From contig JALNWB010000061.1 in NCBI GenBank assembly GCA_023231105.1, positions 1 through 20,296 on the forward strand: a DNA stretch of 20,296 bases, in the 5' to 3' direction. Under the pieces are notes generated by a model. The model saw only the letters and a list, made by a program, of their open reading frames with translations. It ran no database searches and was not told where the DNA came from. Origin of the DNA: Ignavibacteriaceae bacterium (lineage in GTDB: Bacteria; Bacteroidota; Ignavibacteria; Ignavibacteriales; Ignavibacteriaceae). The stretch's first letter is position 1. Each line of letters begins with the position of its first letter. Below are positions 1-8,833 of the stretch, one piece after another. The position numbers and the translations under genes are program-made.

Positions 1-92
1 AAAAAAACAATTTTCTTAAAATCACAAAACGCACTTTTGACTACCAACATTTTATTGCCAATTTTTATTCCTTCCATTTGCTCCTTCTATCT

Positions 93-2708
93 TTATTTTA
101 ACACAACCAATTTTTTTGTAGCAAGAAAATTATCTGTTTGCATCGTGTAGAAGTAAACGCCTGAAGTTAATTTTACAGCGTCAAAAGTAACTTCGTAAGT
201 TCCTTCGGATTTTTCCTCTTCAACTAAAGTCTGCACTTCTTTCCCGAGCACATCAAATACTTTTAATGTTACAAAACTTTTCTTCGGAACCGAGAACTTA
301 ATCGTAGTCGCAGGATTAAAAGGATTCGGATAATTTTGTTCAAGTGAAAATTGTGTCGGTATGGTCGTTGAATTTTCTTCAACTGAAATTTCTGTGAGAA
401 TATCATTTAAATTAATTTCAAAAGCCGAGCGTCCGTGTGTAGCCGCACGTAGCAACCGTTTTGTAGCGTTTGCAAAATAACTGAAATCCAAAACAGGAAC
501 GTAAGGCATTCCGTTTCCTAATCTGCTCCAGGTTGTTCCGTTGTTTGCTGTGTAATAAACGCCCAAATCATTTCCAGCATACATGTATGCATTGTTCACC
601 GGATCGATAAAAAGATCATTGCATGGTACATCGGGTAAATTTCCGCTGATGTTTGTCCAACTGTTTCCCAAATCGGTCGAACGGAAAATTTTTCCGGCAG
701 CAAAACCGGAACGGACAAAATAAACAGTATTTTCATCTTTCGGATCAGTTACAACCCGCGCTATATAATTATTGGGAGTAGGAATTTTTGAAGTTCTATC
801 CACCCACGTTACACCGCCATCTGTTGAAACTTTTATTTCTGGTGATGTTGAATATTCTCCTGCTACAAAAATAAAGTTGTTAGGATTTACTTTACTTTGA
901 TCGAAAGAAACAATTGTTTTTGATGCTGCCTTAGGAGCTATGTTTGTCCATGATGAACCTGAGTTTGTCGATTTCCAAAAGCTGGTTGAAGCTGCATAAA
1001 GAATTGTATGATCCGTTACGTGCATCGCAAATGGAGTAGTCCAGGCGGAAGCGGCGTCCCACGCCGGTGAAATGTCTGTCCAGTTACTTGCACCACCATC
1101 CGTTGATTTAACAAGACTTCCTTGTTGAGTGCTGTAATAAACAATGTTCGGATTAGTGTAATCGTAAAAACATTCCATCCCATCACCGGTGCTCACAAAA
1201 CTCCAACTCGAACTTCCTTTGTTGGTTGTTCTAAAGACACCGTTGTCTTGTGCGCCGCCGAGAAGAATGTTTTCATTTGTTGGATGCGATGCAATCCGGT
1301 AAAATTGAATAGTCGAAATTAAATTATTTACGGAAGACCATGAAGTTCCGCCGTTTGTAGATTTGTAAATACCGCCGTCACAACCCACATAAACATAATT
1401 CGGATTGGAAGGAGCGAAGACGATTTTATGATAATCAACATGCATTGGGCTGTCCCACGCAGTTGTTCCGCTGTTTGGACCATTAACATTTCTTGAGACG
1501 TTGATAGTAGTTCCGTCCGTTGTTTTATGAAGTTCCATATTTCCAAACAAAACATAGTTCGGATCGGTTGGCTTTACGGCTATAGTTAAATCATACCAAC
1601 CTTGATCATCCCAGGTAGAACCATCATAACTTCCGCCAAGATTTTTTGCAGCAGAAATTTGCGTCCAGTTTGTTCCATCATCAGTAGATTTGTAAGCCTT
1701 GGAAACCAAGTTGGAATTATTTGTATAGATGTATGAGTACAAAGTCGAAGGAGCAGAATTTGCAAGTGCAATTTGTATGCGGATAATTGATGAAGTTGAA
1801 GGTAACCCGGTATTTGATTGTATCCAGTTAACACCGGCGTTGTTTGAATAATAAACTCCCGCGGTTGTATAACCGCCGCCACAAGAAAAATAAACTCTGT
1901 TAGGATCTGTTGGATGGAACACAATATCATTCGGGTCTTGCAAAGTTTTAACTCTCGTCCAGGTTACGCCCGCATCGCTGCTTCTCCAAATTCCTTCGTT
2001 TGACATATTTCCCTTAAACCAATTGCCGCTTGCCAATGCCGCAAGAATAATATTAGAATTGGATGGACTAACCGCAATAGCAGCAACGTGGGTTGAACTT
2101 CCTATCCCTTGATTGATTTTCGTCCAGCTGCTTCCGCCGTCTGCTGATTTATAAATTCCATCACCGGAATAAGTATTCATGTCATATCCGGCAAGCAATT
2201 CTCCTGTGCCTGCATAAACTGTTTCGGGATTATGCGGATCAATCGCTATCGCACCAAATGTTAAAAGCTCAAATTGACTTGATAAATCTTGCCAGCTAAT
2301 TCCGCCATTCGTGGTTTTCCAAATACCTCCGGCAGCGGCGCCGATATAAACAGTATTTGGATCAGTTGGATGAACTGCTAATCCACGAATTCTGCCGCTA
2401 ACATTGCCCCAAATATAGGGCCAGCCGGCAGTTATAGATTTTGGTCCTATTGCAGACCATGACACCGAACCTGTAGTTTTTGAGAGAGAGCGTTTATCAG
2501 TTGAAATTTGTTTTTCTTTTTCACTGAAAAATTTTGTTAAAGGGATTGTATCCAAAGGAAAAGCCCGCTGCCGATAAAACCATTCCAACCGCTTAAAAGA
2601 TTTTCTTGCTTTTATTTTCCCGGGAACTTGATCCCAGATGGAAGCGTATTGTCCAAATGATTGCGCTGCGAAAAAGAATGATATAATTAAAATGAATATT
2701 TTTTTCAT
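93..2708 (-). CDS. Secreted Asp-box (BNR/sortilin-like) beta-propeller protein with T9SS tail
   Basis: This 871-residue protein is probably exported and released or anchored at the surface through T9SS. Residues 1-20 form a signal peptide (KK, then a hydrophobic run, ending SFGQ). The body is built from Asp-box repeats of the form S-x-D-x-G-x-x-W; I count about 12, for example KSADGGSSW, RSSDAGVTW, KSTDGGASNW and RSTDLGNSW. Such repeats mark the blades of sialidase, VPS10/sortilin and xyloglucanase-type propellers. Residues 791-871 are a T9SS type A sorting domain beginning QNYPNPFNP, with the conserved LTSGVYFY segment near the end. No catalytic glycosidase residues can be assigned, so the substrate is unknown and a binding role is as likely as an enzymatic one. 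The ATG follows only a weak ribosome site (TTTGGAAC). The gene is separated from its upstream neighbour by about 200 bases with a terminator-like hairpin, so it is probably its own transcription unit. Confidence 0.88.
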   Translation of the reverse strand: MKKIFILIISFFFAAQSFGQYASIWDQVPGKIKARKSFKRLEWFYRQRAFPLDTIPLTKFFSEKEKQISTDKRSLSKTTGSVSWSAIGPKSITAGWPYIWGNVSGRIRGLAVHPTDPNTVYIGAAAGGIWKTTNGGISWQDLSSQFELLTFGAIAIDPHNPETVYAGTGELLAGYDMNTYSGDGIYKSADGGSSWTKINQGIGSSTHVAAIAVSPSNSNIILAALASGNWFKGNMSNEGIWRSSDAGVTWTRVKTLQDPNDIVFHPTDPNRVYFSCGGGYTTAGVYYSNNAGVNWIQSNTGLPSTSSIIRIQIALANSAPSTLYSYIYTNNSNLVSKAYKSTDDGTNWTQISAAKNLGGSYDGSTWDDQGWYDLTIAVKPTDPNYVLFGNMELHKTTDGTTINVSRNVNGPNSGTTAWDSPMHVDYHKIVFAPSNPNYVYVGCDGGIYKSTNGGTSWSSVNNLISTIQFYRIASHPTNENILLGGAQDNGVFRTTNKGSSSWSFVSTGDGMECFYDYTNPNIVYYSTQQGSLVKSTDGGASNWTDISPAWDAASAWTTPFAMHVTDHTILYAASTSFWKSTNSGSSWTNIAPKAASKTIVSFDQSKVNPNNFIFVAGEYSTSPEIKVSTDGGVTWVDRTSKIPTPNNYIARVVTDPKDENTVYFVRSGFAAGKIFRSTDLGNSWTNISGNLPDVPCNDLFIDPVNNAYMYAGNDLGVYYTANNGTTWSRLGNGMPYVPVLDFSYFANATKRLLRAATHGRSAFEINLNDILTEISVEENSTTIPTQFSLEQNYPNPFNPATTIKFSVPKKSFVTLKVFDVLGKEVQTLVEEEKSEGTYEVTFDAVKLTSGVYFYTMQTDNFLATKKLVVLK

Positions 2709-2859
2709 TATAGTTCCAAACGACTAATAAAATTTCTTTAATTCTTATAATGAAATTAAGAAAAACTTAGGTGAAAAAAGGTGTAAATTCTTTGCTGTAG
2801 CTGGTAAGTTGCGCTAAATCAATTTGATGTTTCGCTAATGATTGAATAGAAATATAAAT

Positions 2860-2894
2860 AAAGCGAAGTGAAGTTTCTGCTTCATCTTCGCTTT
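2860..2894 (-). terminator. Rho-independent-like terminator after the M28 peptidase gene
   Basis: The arms AAAGCGAAG-TGAAG (2860-2873) and CTTCA-T-CTTCGCTTT (2880-2894) pair over 14 positions with one bulged T, around a 6-base loop. On the minus strand the hairpin is followed by a T-rich stretch (TTTATATTTC), and it lies 17 bases after the stop codon of the peptidase gene. It plausibly ends the fur-to-peptidase operon. The T-run is interrupted, so the strength is uncertain. Confidence 0.6.
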
Positions 2895-2910
2895 CGAATG
2901 GCAATGAAAT

Positions 2911-4704
2911 TTATTTTGCCCCGAGTGTTACTTTTACGGTGATCAATTCATTATTTCTTTTAACTTGAATTTCTACAATATCTCCTGGAACGCGATCTTG
3001 CAAAGCGTAAATGTAATCATAAATGTTTTCAATTTTTTTATCGCCAAATTTGACCATAATATCATTGGCTTTTAATCCGGCTTTCTCTGCGGGGCTTCCC
3101 GGGCTTACTCCGGATAATTTAAATCCTTCGCTGTTGCTTGAATAATCGGGAACAGTTCCAACATAAACTTTCCAACCGCTTGAACTTTGTTCATTTCGCG
3201 GTACGTTGATGTAATCCGGTTTTTCCGATTGGTTGGTTATAGTGTTGGCAACATCAAAAACGTAATTCAGAATTTTTTCTTCTCCGGTTGAGTTAATTAA
3301 ATCAGCATCGTCTGTAGGGCGGTGGTAATCTGAATGAACTCCGGTAAAGAAGAAAAGTACCGGAATGGATTTCCCATAAAATGATGATTGATCGCTTGGA
3401 CCGAAGCCTTCATCATTAAAAGCTAATTTAAACGATGCTATATTCTTTTCGTTAAGCAAATCTTTCCATTTTGATGAAGTTCCGGTTCCGTAAATCGTAA
3501 GTGAGTTTTCTCCATTTAATCTTCCAATCATATCCAGGTTAAGCATCGTTACCATTTTTTCTACCGGAACCGGAGGATTATTTACAAAATAATTTGAACC
3601 AAGCAAACCTAATTCTTCACCCGAAAAAGTTACAAAAATAATACTTCGTTTCAATTGATTTTTTATCGAAGCAAATTTTTCAGCGAGTTCAAGCACGCCG
3701 GATGTGCCGGAAGCGTTATCATCCGCGCCGTTATGGATTTGCTCATCGGTTCCTTTATATAGAGAACCGTCGCCACCCATTCCTAAATGATCGTAATGAG
3801 CGCCGATGACGAGGTATTCATCTTTTAATTTCGGATCGGTTCCTTCTAAATAACCGCAAACATTTACCGTCTTTGCTTCAACTTCTTTAATTTCAGTTAT
3901 TAATTTTGCTGAAGATTTTACAAATTCAAACGAAGCGGTTTTGTTGCTGTCTTTCATCATCTTTTGGTGCTGCGCAAAATTTAAGTTTTCAGCCTCAAAT
4001 ATTTTATCAATAAAATTTCTGCTAACATGAAGAACGGAAAAATCTTTAACTCCGCCGGCTCTATCATATTTGAATTTTACGAAATCACCGGCAAAATCTT
4101 TTGGTAAGTGACCATTGACGAAAATAATTCCAGCCGCCCCTTTTTCTTTAGCGAGCGCAGCTTTCAACCGTAAGCTGGAAAATTTTTCGAATTCGGAATG
4201 CGGATTATCATACTCGGGATTATTCCTCATCACTACAACAATTTTACCTTTCACATCAAGGCTTTTGTAATCGTCATAATTCAATTTCGGGGCGGAAATT
4301 CCATATCCGGCAAAAACTAATTTCGCTTTGCTTTTACTTGATCCGGAAAAAGGAGTAGTAACAAAATCTTTCCCATACTTTAATTTTATTTCTTTTCCGT
4401 TCACTTTAAAAGAAAGAGCATTGTTTTTAGAAGCTTTTACATCGGAAGTGAAAGAATATTCTTGGAAGAATGAATTTTTGAAAAGCGGTTTTAATCCGAA
4501 TAACTTAAATTGATCTTTGATATAATTAGCTGCAACAATAATTTCTTTACTTCCGCTTGCTCTTCCTTTCATGTCATCGGAAGCAAGATAGGAAATGTGT
4601 CCAATAATTTCTTTTGCAGTAATTGCACTCTCGTGTTGTTTAACTTGGGGAGAAAGAAAACTGCATGCAAAAAGAACTAGTAGTAGTGATAGTTTGTTTT
4701 TCAT
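2911..4704 (-). CDS. Secreted M28 family aminopeptidase with PA and PDZ domains
   Basis: This 597-residue zinc peptidase is predicted to remove N-terminal residues from peptides outside the cytoplasm. The N-terminus is a signal sequence; LFAC with Cys14 could be a lipobox, so it may be a lipoprotein. A protease-associated (PA) domain lies at about 110-265. The M28 catalytic domain spans about 275-490 with the expected two-zinc ligands: His303 (GAHYDHLG), Asp328 (GADDNASG), Glu363/Glu364 (SGEE, base and ligand), Asp391 (NLDMIGR) and His461 (SDYHRPTDD). A PDZ domain occupies about 505-597 (GVSPGSPAEKAGLKANDIM). The AAAGGA ribosome site fits the chosen ATG. It starts 18 bases after the PD40 gene and is the last gene of the presumed iron-operon transcript. 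Family membership is firm. Substrate and exact location (periplasm, membrane-anchored or surface) are inferred. Confidence 0.93.
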   Translation of the reverse strand: MKNKLSLLLVLFACSFLSPQVKQHESAITAKEIIGHISYLASDDMKGRASGSKEIIVAANYIKDQFKLFGLKPLFKNSFFQEYSFTSDVKASKNNALSFKVNGKEIKLKYGKDFVTTPFSGSSKSKAKLVFAGYGISAPKLNYDDYKSLDVKGKIVVVMRNNPEYDNPHSEFEKFSSLRLKAALAKEKGAAGIIFVNGHLPKDFAGDFVKFKYDRAGGVKDFSVLHVSRNFIDKIFEAENLNFAQHQKMMKDSNKTASFEFVKSSAKLITEIKEVEAKTVNVCGYLEGTDPKLKDEYLVIGAHYDHLGMGGDGSLYKGTDEQIHNGADDNASGTSGVLELAEKFASIKNQLKRSIIFVTFSGEELGLLGSNYFVNNPPVPVEKMVTMLNLDMIGRLNGENSLTIYGTGTSSKWKDLLNEKNIASFKLAFNDEGFGPSDQSSFYGKSIPVLFFFTGVHSDYHRPTDDADLINSTGEEKILNYVFDVANTITNQSEKPDYINVPRNEQSSSGWKVYVGTVPDYSSNSEGFKLSGVSPGSPAEKAGLKANDIMVKFGDKKIENIYDYIYALQDRVPGDIVEIQVKRNNELITVKVTLGAK

Positions 4705-4722
4705 TTTGAAAATCCTTTTGCT

Positions 4723-5751
4723 TTATTCAATCCAATCGGCTATAAAAATATTTGTATCGCCATCTTTTTTGTTGAACCGGTTTGAAGCAAAAATTAAATG
4801 TTTTCCATCCCGCGTAAACATCGGGAAACCATCGAATGATTCGTAAAAAGTTATTTGTTCCAAGTTAGTACCATCGGAATTGATCATAAACAAATTGAAA
4901 TCTCTTCCGGATTTACTTCCCGTGTTAGAAGAGAAAATAATCTTTTGTCCGTTGGGAGAAAAGAAAGGAGCGAAACTTGCTTTGCCGAGATGAGTAATTT
5001 GTTTCATGTTTTTCCCGTCTGCATCCATCGTAAAAATTTCTAATGCTGTTGGACGAACGTAACCGTTTTTAACCAAGTCATTGTAGTCCGCAAATTCTTG
5101 TTCCGTTTTGGGTCGGCTTGCGCGGAAAACGATTTTCGATCCGTCGAGTGAAAAGAAAGCGCCGCCGTCATAACCTTTTTCAAATGTTAATCTTGTTTGA
5201 TTTGAGCCGTCAAGATTCATTGTATAAAGTTCCGGATCGCCGTCTCGCGTTGAAGTAAAAATTATTTTATCTCCTTTAGGTGAAACCGTAGCCTCGGCGT
5301 CATAGCCGTATGTTGAAGTTAATCTTTTAACATTTGAGCCGTCAGCTTTTGCTAAAAAAATATCGAACGATTCATACAGTTTCCAAACATATCCTTTTGA
5401 TCTATCCGGCAAAGGCGGACAGTTTTCATCTGCAAGATGAGTCGAAGCATAAATAATTAAAGAGTCACCTGGAAGAAAATATGAGCAAGTTGTTCTTCCT
5501 TTTCCAGTTGAAACAAGTTTTTTGCCGCTTCCGTCAAGATTCATTGTAAAAATTTGATCGCACTTCAACTCTCCATGAGTAGATTGATAGATCAATTTTT
5601 TTTCATCGAATGAAAGATAGGCTTCAGCATTCTCACCATCGGGAGTAATCATACGGATGTTTTTAAGATGTTTTTCTTCGGGGAAACGAAGTGTATCGGA
5701 AGTTTGACAGAATAGTATTCCAGTTAGGAATAAAAAAAGAAAATATTTCAT
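4723..5751 (-). CDS. Exported PD40/TolB-like beta-propeller protein
   Basis: This 342-residue protein has a signal peptide (MKYFLFLFLTGILFCQ) and then a single propeller of PD40 repeats. Six repeat cores of the FSPDGxxIxF type are visible: LSFDEKKLIY, FLPGDSLIIY, VSPKGDKIIF, FSLDGSKIVF, FSPNGQKIIF and FTRDGKHLIF. They alternate with the matching strand 'MNLDGSNxxxLT', as in TolB and the propellers of S9 peptidases. There is no peptidase, OmpA or Pal-binding partner domain, so it is not TolB itself. A binding or scaffold role in the periplasm is the most that can be said. An AGGAG ribosome site lies 5 bases before the ATG. It sits 68 bases after the MBL hydrolase and 18 bases before the M28 peptidase. 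PD40 propellers often accompany proteases, so it may work with the M28 enzyme; that is inference. Confidence 0.85.
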   Translation of the reverse strand: MKYFLFLFLTGILFCQTSDTLRFPEEKHLKNIRMITPDGENAEAYLSFDEKKLIYQSTHGELKCDQIFTMNLDGSGKKLVSTGKGRTTCSYFLPGDSLIIYASTHLADENCPPLPDRSKGYVWKLYESFDIFLAKADGSNVKRLTSTYGYDAEATVSPKGDKIIFTSTRDGDPELYTMNLDGSNQTRLTFEKGYDGGAFFSLDGSKIVFRASRPKTEQEFADYNDLVKNGYVRPTALEIFTMDADGKNMKQITHLGKASFAPFFSPNGQKIIFSSNTGSKSGRDFNLFMINSDGTNLEQITFYESFDGFPMFTRDGKHLIFASNRFNKKDGDTNIFIADWIE

Positions 5752-5819
5752 ACAGCTCCTAATTGATTTTAAAAATTGTTTGAAAGATAAGAATAGTTCC
5801 CAAGAAAAATAAAAAAAAT

Positions 5820-6554
5820 TTACTCGGGAATGTGGACGAGAACATATTTTTTTGCGGATTTCCCGATTGACTGTGCTTCATCCATCGTCATGTGCATATC
5901 ATCCGGAGTGGATTCTTCGTGCCCCGCTTCAAGAATCGCCAGATCAGCGCCCTTTGCCGCTTTAACCAAGGAATCACAATAGCCGGTATCGCCGCCATAA
6001 CAAATGGCTGTTCCATTATAATTGAAATGAAAACCCAAAGCCGGAACAATTCTTTTTCCTTTTGTGTTTGGAAGATATTCTTTATGTATTACTGCAAACG
6101 GTTTAACCGAAACGTTTTTAACGGAAAACTTTTTCTCTTCACTAATTTTCTTTAATTCAATTTTGTAAGGAAGATTGTGTGAATAGACTTTTGTAAAAGC
6201 ATGATAAATACTTTCAATTTCAACGCAACCGGCAGGATAATAAATTTTCAGAGGAGAGGTTTTGTTCATTACACGCAAGTAAGTGAGCAAAGACCAAACA
6301 CCGCCAAGGTGATCATGGTGGCCGTGAGTAACAAAAATGTGGGAAATATTTTTCAAACTTTCCACACCGAGTTCCTTGCTTAAATCACGGAGGATTCCAT
6401 CGCCCGGATCAATGACAAAATGATTTTTTCCGGCGGTGAGTAAAATCCCGGTTGCAATATTCGGGATTGAGCAAAAGATTTTAATTGAAAAATCTTTTTT
6501 CTTCCAAACGATTGGAAATTTTGGCGCTGTTTTGTTTTGATTTTTTTTCATCAT
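5820..6554 (-). CDS. MBL-fold metallo-hydrolase, RNase Z-like
   Basis: This is a 244-residue cytoplasmic protein of the metallo-beta-lactamase fold. The metal-binding set is complete: THGHHDHLGG gives His77, His79, Asp81 and His82; His157 (AVIHKEY), Asp189 (GGDTG) and His241 (LVHIPE) follow. His221 in HMTMDEA matches the extra histidine seen in RNase Z-type enzymes. The layout resembles the RNase Z/ElaC and arylsulfatase branch, but the flexible exosite arm of true tRNase Z is not evident and the protein ends three residues after the last ligand, so tRNA processing cannot be claimed. It follows feoB by 6 bases and surely shares its transcript. There is no good ribosome site before the ATG-ATG start, so translational coupling to feoB is likely. 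A link to iron handling is suggested only by position. Confidence 0.85.
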   Translation of the reverse strand: MMKKNQNKTAPKFPIVWKKKDFSIKIFCSIPNIATGILLTAGKNHFVIDPGDGILRDLSKELGVESLKNISHIFVTHGHHDHLGGVWSLLTYLRVMNKTSPLKIYYPAGCVEIESIYHAFTKVYSHNLPYKIELKKISEEKKFSVKNVSVKPFAVIHKEYLPNTKGKRIVPALGFHFNYNGTAICYGGDTGYCDSLVKAAKGADLAILEAGHEESTPDDMHMTMDEAQSIGKSAKKYVLVHIPE

Positions 6555-6560
6555 AATAAA

Positions 6561-8603
6561 TTAAATAATTATTTGTGCAACAACTCCGCCGATTAAAAAC
6601 GCAAATATCCATGCGCTGAACCAGATGATCAATCCTTCTTTCATTCCGCGCTCTTTAATCATGATGATAAAAGCCGCAATACAGGGAACAAACAAAGTGA
6701 TGGTGATTAATGCAACCGTAATTTGCATCGGCGCTAAATTTAAACCGAATAATCCTGCCGCTCCAAAATCCCTTCTAACAACGCCCATAACAAAAGCGGT
6801 TGCCGCTTCTTTTGGAAGTTTAAGCCAGTGCACAGTAACCGGTGCTAAAATATTTTGAAAAACAACCAGCATCCCGGTAACATCCAACAAACCTACAAGT
6901 AAAGCTCCTACAAAAAACCAAAGAGAAGCTTCTTTCATAAATCCGTATGTTCTAAAAAAAGTTTTTTTGAACGCGTTGTCTAATTTTGGTAAACGCATAA
7001 TAGGCAAATCAATTAAAAGGGGAGTTGACTGTCCCGGCAAAAATTTATTTAAGGTTGTTGAGATCACTATGAGCGTTGAAAAAATAACGGTTACATAAAT
7101 GAGCAAAGGAACGACTCCGGCGCCACTTAACAATACCGCAATTACTGCAAGCTGTGCCGAGCAAGGAATGACGTACTGCAGAATTGCAGTTGCAATTGTT
7201 TTTTCTCTTTCACTTCCGAGCAGACGCGTAGTAATGGTAGCCATGGTAACGCATCCGAAACCAAGCATTATCGGAATGACGGCTCTACCATTCAATCCAA
7301 TTTTATTCATCATTCTATCAAGCATTGTTGCCAGGCGGGGAAGATATCCGCTGTCCTCCATCAACGCCATCGCAAAATAAAATGCGGCAACAAGAGGAAG
7401 CAGGAGAAACACCAGGTAGGTAATCGTCATGCTGATTATCCCGAATTCACCAAATAATAATTTTACAAAAGGGTTGGGGAAATGGAAATCAACAATAGCA
7501 TTTTCATCACGCGAAGCATGGTCAAATTCTTGTTTTACTTTTTGATTCTCATTCAGATTTTCTTTAAAAGAATAAACTCTTAATTTTTTAGAAGGATCTT
7601 GTTCGTCCTTTAAGGTAACCGAAATTTCGGATGGGGTATAGTTTGCAACAAAAGATTTTAGATAGTACTCAAAATATTTTTTGCCGATTGTTTGTTCAGT
7701 AAAATTTACAACTCTCTGTGAAACAAAATCTCCGATAAAAAAATAAAGAACCGTAAGCATCACAAGTAAAATAGGAATTCCCGTAATCGGGTTTAGTGAG
7801 TACTTGCCCAGAGCATTAAAGAAAAGTCCTTTGGAAGAATCTTCACGTTCTACCGTTGAAACAATTTCATTTACACGGTTTCTTCGTTCGATGTAAATAA
7901 TCTCCCGTTCATCACCGGAGCCGCAAGGAACACTATGCCTCTCCGCAATGATTTCATCTCCTTCGATGATTAATAACGCTTCAGCCTGCGAACCAACACG
8001 GTTTAAAGTTTCGTGCAAAACGTGATGCAGCGCGTCCGGTTGAATTCCGACTTTGGCATTTGCAATTGCTTCATCAAGTTTTTCAAATCCCATTTTTTTT
8101 ACTGCAGAGGTTTCATACACAGGCACGCCAAGCAAATCCGAAAGTTTCTCCGCATCAATTACTATTTTTCTTTTTTTCAGTTCATCATTAAAATTTAGAA
8201 AAACAGAAATCTTTTTTCCCATATCAATCAATTGAAGCGTAAGAAACAAATCTCTTTCCAGATGAAGCGAGTTGACAACATTAATTACAATATCGGACTC
8301 AAGAATAATATCGCGAGCGACTTTTTCTTCATCGTTAAACGATGAAACTCCGTAAACGCCGGGCGTATCATATACCTCGGAATTTTTATAAACTCCTTTG
8401 GTTATCGAAACGGTTGTGCCAGGAAAGTTTGAGACATCAACGTAAGTTCCGCTAAGGTAATTGAAGAAAAGCGATTTACCGACATTCGGATTTCCCGCAA
8501 GAACGATTTTTGGTATTCCGCTTTTTGTTCCTTCACTTAAACCATTTTCCAAATGCAAATGATGCTCTTTATGTTCGATGAAATCTTTCAAATCTCTTCT
8601 CAA
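6561..8603 (-). CDS. feoB: Ferrous iron transporter FeoB
   Basis: This 680-residue inner-membrane protein imports Fe(II). The N-terminal G domain has G1 GNPNVGKS (37-44), the G2 threonine in FPGTTVS, G3 DTPG (79-82), G4 NFND (137-140) and a G5-like TSA (165-167). The membrane part carries the two Gate regions with the conserved cysteines Cys451 (GFGCVTMA) and Cys481 (IPCSAQL), plus VVRRDFGAAGLF. The GFGCVTMA / CSAQL wording belongs to a FeoB subgroup distinct from the E. coli GFGCNVPA / CGARLPVY type. Residues about 306-383, between the first two membrane segments, form an unusually long hydrophilic stretch. The N-terminus is His-rich (EHKEHHLHLE). The start is TTG at 8603, overlapping the feoA stop in TTGA; an alternative TTG at 8591 has a better AGAAGAG ribosome site. 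It belongs to the fur-feoA-feoB operon. Confidence 0.96.
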   Translation of the reverse strand: MRRDLKDFIEHKEHHLHLENGLSEGTKSGIPKIVLAGNPNVGKSLFFNYLSGTYVDVSNFPGTTVSITKGVYKNSEVYDTPGVYGVSSFNDEEKVARDIILESDIVINVVNSLHLERDLFLTLQLIDMGKKISVFLNFNDELKKRKIVIDAEKLSDLLGVPVYETSAVKKMGFEKLDEAIANAKVGIQPDALHHVLHETLNRVGSQAEALLIIEGDEIIAERHSVPCGSGDEREIIYIERRNRVNEIVSTVEREDSSKGLFFNALGKYSLNPITGIPILLVMLTVLYFFIGDFVSQRVVNFTEQTIGKKYFEYYLKSFVANYTPSEISVTLKDEQDPSKKLRVYSFKENLNENQKVKQEFDHASRDENAIVDFHFPNPFVKLLFGEFGIISMTITYLVFLLLPLVAAFYFAMALMEDSGYLPRLATMLDRMMNKIGLNGRAVIPIMLGFGCVTMATITTRLLGSEREKTIATAILQYVIPCSAQLAVIAVLLSGAGVVPLLIYVTVIFSTLIVISTTLNKFLPGQSTPLLIDLPIMRLPKLDNAFKKTFFRTYGFMKEASLWFFVGALLVGLLDVTGMLVVFQNILAPVTVHWLKLPKEAATAFVMGVVRRDFGAAGLFGLNLAPMQITVALITITLFVPCIAAFIIMIKERGMKEGLIIWFSAWIFAFLIGGVVAQIII

Positions 8604-8833
8604 ATTATTTTAATTCTTACAGAAATTAACTTGGCAAGTTCAAATCCGATTGCAATTTCCTGCCGGTTTTTTTGAACAATGATTGTTCCACCAGGTAATC
8701 GTTCCAAGCAAAAAATAGTGTCGCCTTCAGATAACCCGAGGCGGATAAGTTGCACTTTAACTATACCGGAAGGAAGTTTTTCAATTGTAAAGTAAGTTCC
8801 TTTTTTAATTTTGTCTAACGTCTTATTTCCCAT
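8600..8833 (-). CDS. feoA: FeoA, small SH3-like partner of FeoB
   Basis: This is a 77-residue cytoplasmic protein of the FeoA family, small SH3-fold proteins that associate with FeoB and support Fe(II) uptake. The recognisable core is KIKKGTYFTIEKLPSG, then VQLIRLGLSEGDTI and the closing strands GGTIIVQ and IAIGFELAKLI. I chose the ATG at 8833 (MGNKTLDKI), which gives the normal family length. A TTG at 8872 in the same frame would add 13 residues (PGAKKERTANIIM...) and increase the overlap with fur to 50 bases; this looks like an artefact. With the ATG start the gene overlaps the end of fur by 11 bases (coding in a different frame) and shares four bases with feoB, so the three genes are almost certainly co-translated. 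Confidence 0.92.
   Translation of the reverse strand: MGNKTLDKIKKGTYFTIEKLPSGIVKVQLIRLGLSEGDTIFCLERLPGGTIIVQKNRQEIAIGFELAKLISVRIKII

Noticed and set aside
1328..1930. Alternate-frame minus-strand open frames inside the Asp-box protein gene
   Set aside because: The repeat-rich main frame with 12 Asp-boxes, a signal peptide and a sorting domain is clearly the real gene.
6625..8235. Plus-strand open frames opposite feoB
   Set aside because: They are antisense to a well-conserved transporter; their composition mirrors the membrane helices.
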